This document shows positions 13,619 to 14,776 of a stretch of 14,776 nucleotides of DNA, in pieces (within the stretch, counting starts at the first letter, position 1; every line of letters starts with the position of its first letter). Position numbers and translations under genes: made by a program. The notes below the pieces were generated by a model. That model had not been told where the DNA came from and ran no database searches. It saw nothing but the letters and a program-made list of their open reading frames with translations. Origin of the DNA: Paramuribaculum sp. (GTDB lineage: Bacteria > Bacteroidota > Bacteroidia > Bacteroidales > Muribaculaceae); contig JAIDJZ010000376.1 in NCBI GenBank assembly GCA_029051965.1, positions 1 to 14,776 of the forward strand, written 5' to 3'.

Positions 13619-14206
13619 TCAGAACATTGCCATCAGGAACTGGAACGGCAACGCGACAATTCCGACCGTTATTGACACAATCAGCCAGATCTCAGCCTTT
13701 TCAGATGCGCGGCGGGCCTCCTCATAGCGCCCCATGTCGTAGAGAGGCGTGACCTTGGCCGCGTAGATGACAGCAACGATACCGGTCAGGAGACAACAGC
13801 AGATGATCGATGCGATGCTCCAGCCAAGATAGGTCGGCGGTTTTGCCGGAGGCGCAGGCCGACCGTCATAGCGGGCGTTTCTGAAGTCATTGGGTCTGGG
13901 AGGAGGTGGTGGGGGAGGAAATGCGGCCGGACGGCTTTCTTCCTGAGAATCGCCGTTAGCGGCTGCCTCATCATTATCCTCCGTGACCCCTTCGGCCGAC
14001 GAACCGGCAGAAGCCTCCAGCACTTCCGCTTCATCAGCGGCGGAGGGGACAAACAGATCGGCAAGTTCTTCAAGTTCGCCTGCCTTTACCCATGCCGGAA
14101 GCCCGCGGTGCCACACATAGGAATTCTCATCAAGCGGCAGCCTGCGCAGATCCTCCAGACTGAGCGGTCCCATTTTCCGACGGTCTATGACTACCCAGTA
14201 GTTCAT
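13619..14206 (-). CDS. GYF_2 and CD225 (dispanin-like) membrane protein
   Basis: A 195-residue protein with a cytoplasmic-type N-terminal GYF_2 domain at about 2-52 (YWVVIDRRKMGPLSLEDL, then VWHRGLPAWVKAGEL). An acidic, low-complexity linker spans 55-95. A run of seven prolines lies at 97-103. A CD225/dispanin-like membrane domain spans about 126-193, with YLGWSIASIICCCLLTGIVA, the conserved CCC at 136-138, a loop YDMGRYEEARRASEKAEIW, and a second hydrophobic helix at 174-193. The family role in bacteria is unknown. GYF domains in general bind proline-rich peptides, so the internal proline run is a possible self-ligand (inference). The start ATG at 14206 lies 5 bases after the deoC stop, and the DUF2752 gene follows after 10 bases. 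Confidence 0.88.
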   Translation of the reverse strand: MNYWVVIDRRKMGPLSLEDLRRLPLDENSYVWHRGLPAWVKAGELEELADLFVPSAADEAEVLEASAGSSAEGVTEDNDEAAANGDSQEESRPAAFPPPPPPPRPNDFRNARYDGRPAPPAKPPTYLGWSIASIICCCLLTGIVAVIYAAKVTPLYDMGRYEEARRASEKAEIWLIVSITVGIVALPFQFLMAMF

Positions 14207-14211
14207 TACGA

Positions 14212-14776
14212 TCAGAAAAACTTGGTTTCAGTTCCGAGAATATCCGAAAGAAGATTATTGGCCAGACGGCTCGCTCCAAGACGGAAATAATCGTGATCGA
14301 GCCATTTTTCGCCCAGAACTTCCTTCACAATAGTATAATAAGCGACAGCATGGTCGGTTGTCGACACTCCGCCTGCAGGCTTGAATCCGATCATGCGTCC
14401 GGTTGCCTCGTAGTATTCCTTGATGCACTGACACATCACGTAGGCAGCCTCAAGAGAAGCGCCGGGATATTCCTTGCCTGTCGAAGTCTTGATGAAGTCA
14501 GCGCCGGAATACATTGCGAGAATCGATGCCGCACGGATGTTTTCGGCAGTTTTCAGCGCTCCCGTCTCGAGAATCACTTTCAGATGGGCGTCGCGGCATA
14601 CTTCTTTCAGCTCAGAGATCTCATCGCAGACCTCTTCCCAATCGCCATCGAGGAAGTTTCCGAGATTCAGCAGGATGTCGATCTCGTCGGCGGCACCGTC
14701 GTGAGCAAGCGCGGTTTCGGCGACTGTCGCTTCGGGGTAGGTCTGGGAAGGGGGGAATCCGCCTGGGACGCAGGCG
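14212..14776 (-). CDS. deoC: deoxyribose-phosphate aldolase DeoC, 5' end outside window
   Basis: DeoC splits 2-deoxyribose 5-phosphate into glyceraldehyde 3-phosphate and acetaldehyde during deoxynucleoside breakdown. The reading frame stays open from the TGA at 14214-14212 to the window edge, so the N-terminal part is missing (about 188 codons are present). Visible motifs are VPGGFPPSQT near the edge, then DEIDILLN, with the aspartate that helps proton transfer. DFIKTSTGK carries the Schiff-base lysine, and GFKPAGGV the second active-site lysine. A GTG at 14577 could be mistaken for a start, but it encodes an internal valine because homology continues upstream of it. The next gene begins 5 bases downstream, so deoC heads or belongs to a unit with two small membrane protein genes. 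Confidence 0.95.
   Translation of the reverse strand, partial: ACVPGGFPPSQTYPEATVAETALAHDGAADEIDILLNLGNFLDGDWEEVCDEISELKEVCRDAHLKVILETGALKTAENIRAASILAMYSGADFIKTSTGKEYPGASLEAAYVMCQCIKEYYEATGRMIGFKPAGGVSTTDHAVAYYTIVKEVLGEKWLDHDYFRLGASRLANNLLSDILGTETKFF

Noticed and set aside
14212..14577. deoC start at the GTG at 14577
   Set aside because: The frame remains open to the window edge and encodes known DeoC motifs upstream, so the GTG is an internal valine.

Overview
The window looks like a chromosomal segment from a Bacteroidota gut-type organism (order Bacteroidales; a Muribaculaceae-like genome with moderately high GC is my best guess). The reasons are two exact TAnnTTTG promoter elements, few Shine-Dalgarno sites, a lipoprotein with an SbsA-type Ig domain and a K/E linker that I recognise from Bacteroides-type genomes, and a dihydroorotase / Dpm1-type glycosyltransferase pair that is common in the phylum. 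I see no tRNA, rRNA, insertion sequence, CRISPR array or phage gene. Coding density is very high and the region reads as core genome, not as an island.

Layout. (1) Positions 80-9557, minus strand: eight genes with gaps of 6-36 bases and one 11-base overlap, probably one transcript read from right to left. They encode a 995-residue TPR protein, an outer-membrane beta-barrel without a plug, a Dpm1-type GT2 glycosyltransferase, dihydroorotase, a beta-class carbonic anhydrase, a GH73-type glucosaminidase, QueF and QueC. (2) Positions 9558-9923: a divergent intergenic region with one Bacteroidota-type promoter facing each way. (3) Positions 9924-13221, plus strand: an Ig-domain lipoprotein, the redox repressor Rex, and a small protein overlapping rex by 4 bases that I read as a fumarylacetoacetate-hydrolase (FAH) fold with its active site removed. 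(4) Positions 13221-13252: a hairpin terminator at the meeting point of two convergent units. (5) Positions 13234-14776, minus strand: deoC (truncated by the window edge), a GYF_2-CD225 membrane protein and a DUF2752 membrane protein.

Function. The left unit combines envelope genes (TPR protein, beta-barrel, polyprenol-phosphate sugar donor synthesis, peptidoglycan cleavage) with nucleotide and tRNA-modification genes (pyrimidine synthesis, bicarbonate supply, preQ0 and preQ1 synthesis). The plus-strand unit couples an envelope lipoprotein to an NADH/NAD+ sensor. The right unit joins deoxyribonucleoside salvage to two small membrane proteins of unknown role.

Nothing here is an obvious new defence or mobile system. 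The observations most worth following are the degenerate FAH-fold protein translationally coupled to Rex, the TPR / beta-barrel pair, the GYF_2 protein that carries its own polyproline stretch, and the duplicated DxNx(D/N)xKWD loops in the Ig lipoprotein. All homology statements come from recalled family patterns, since no search could be run.
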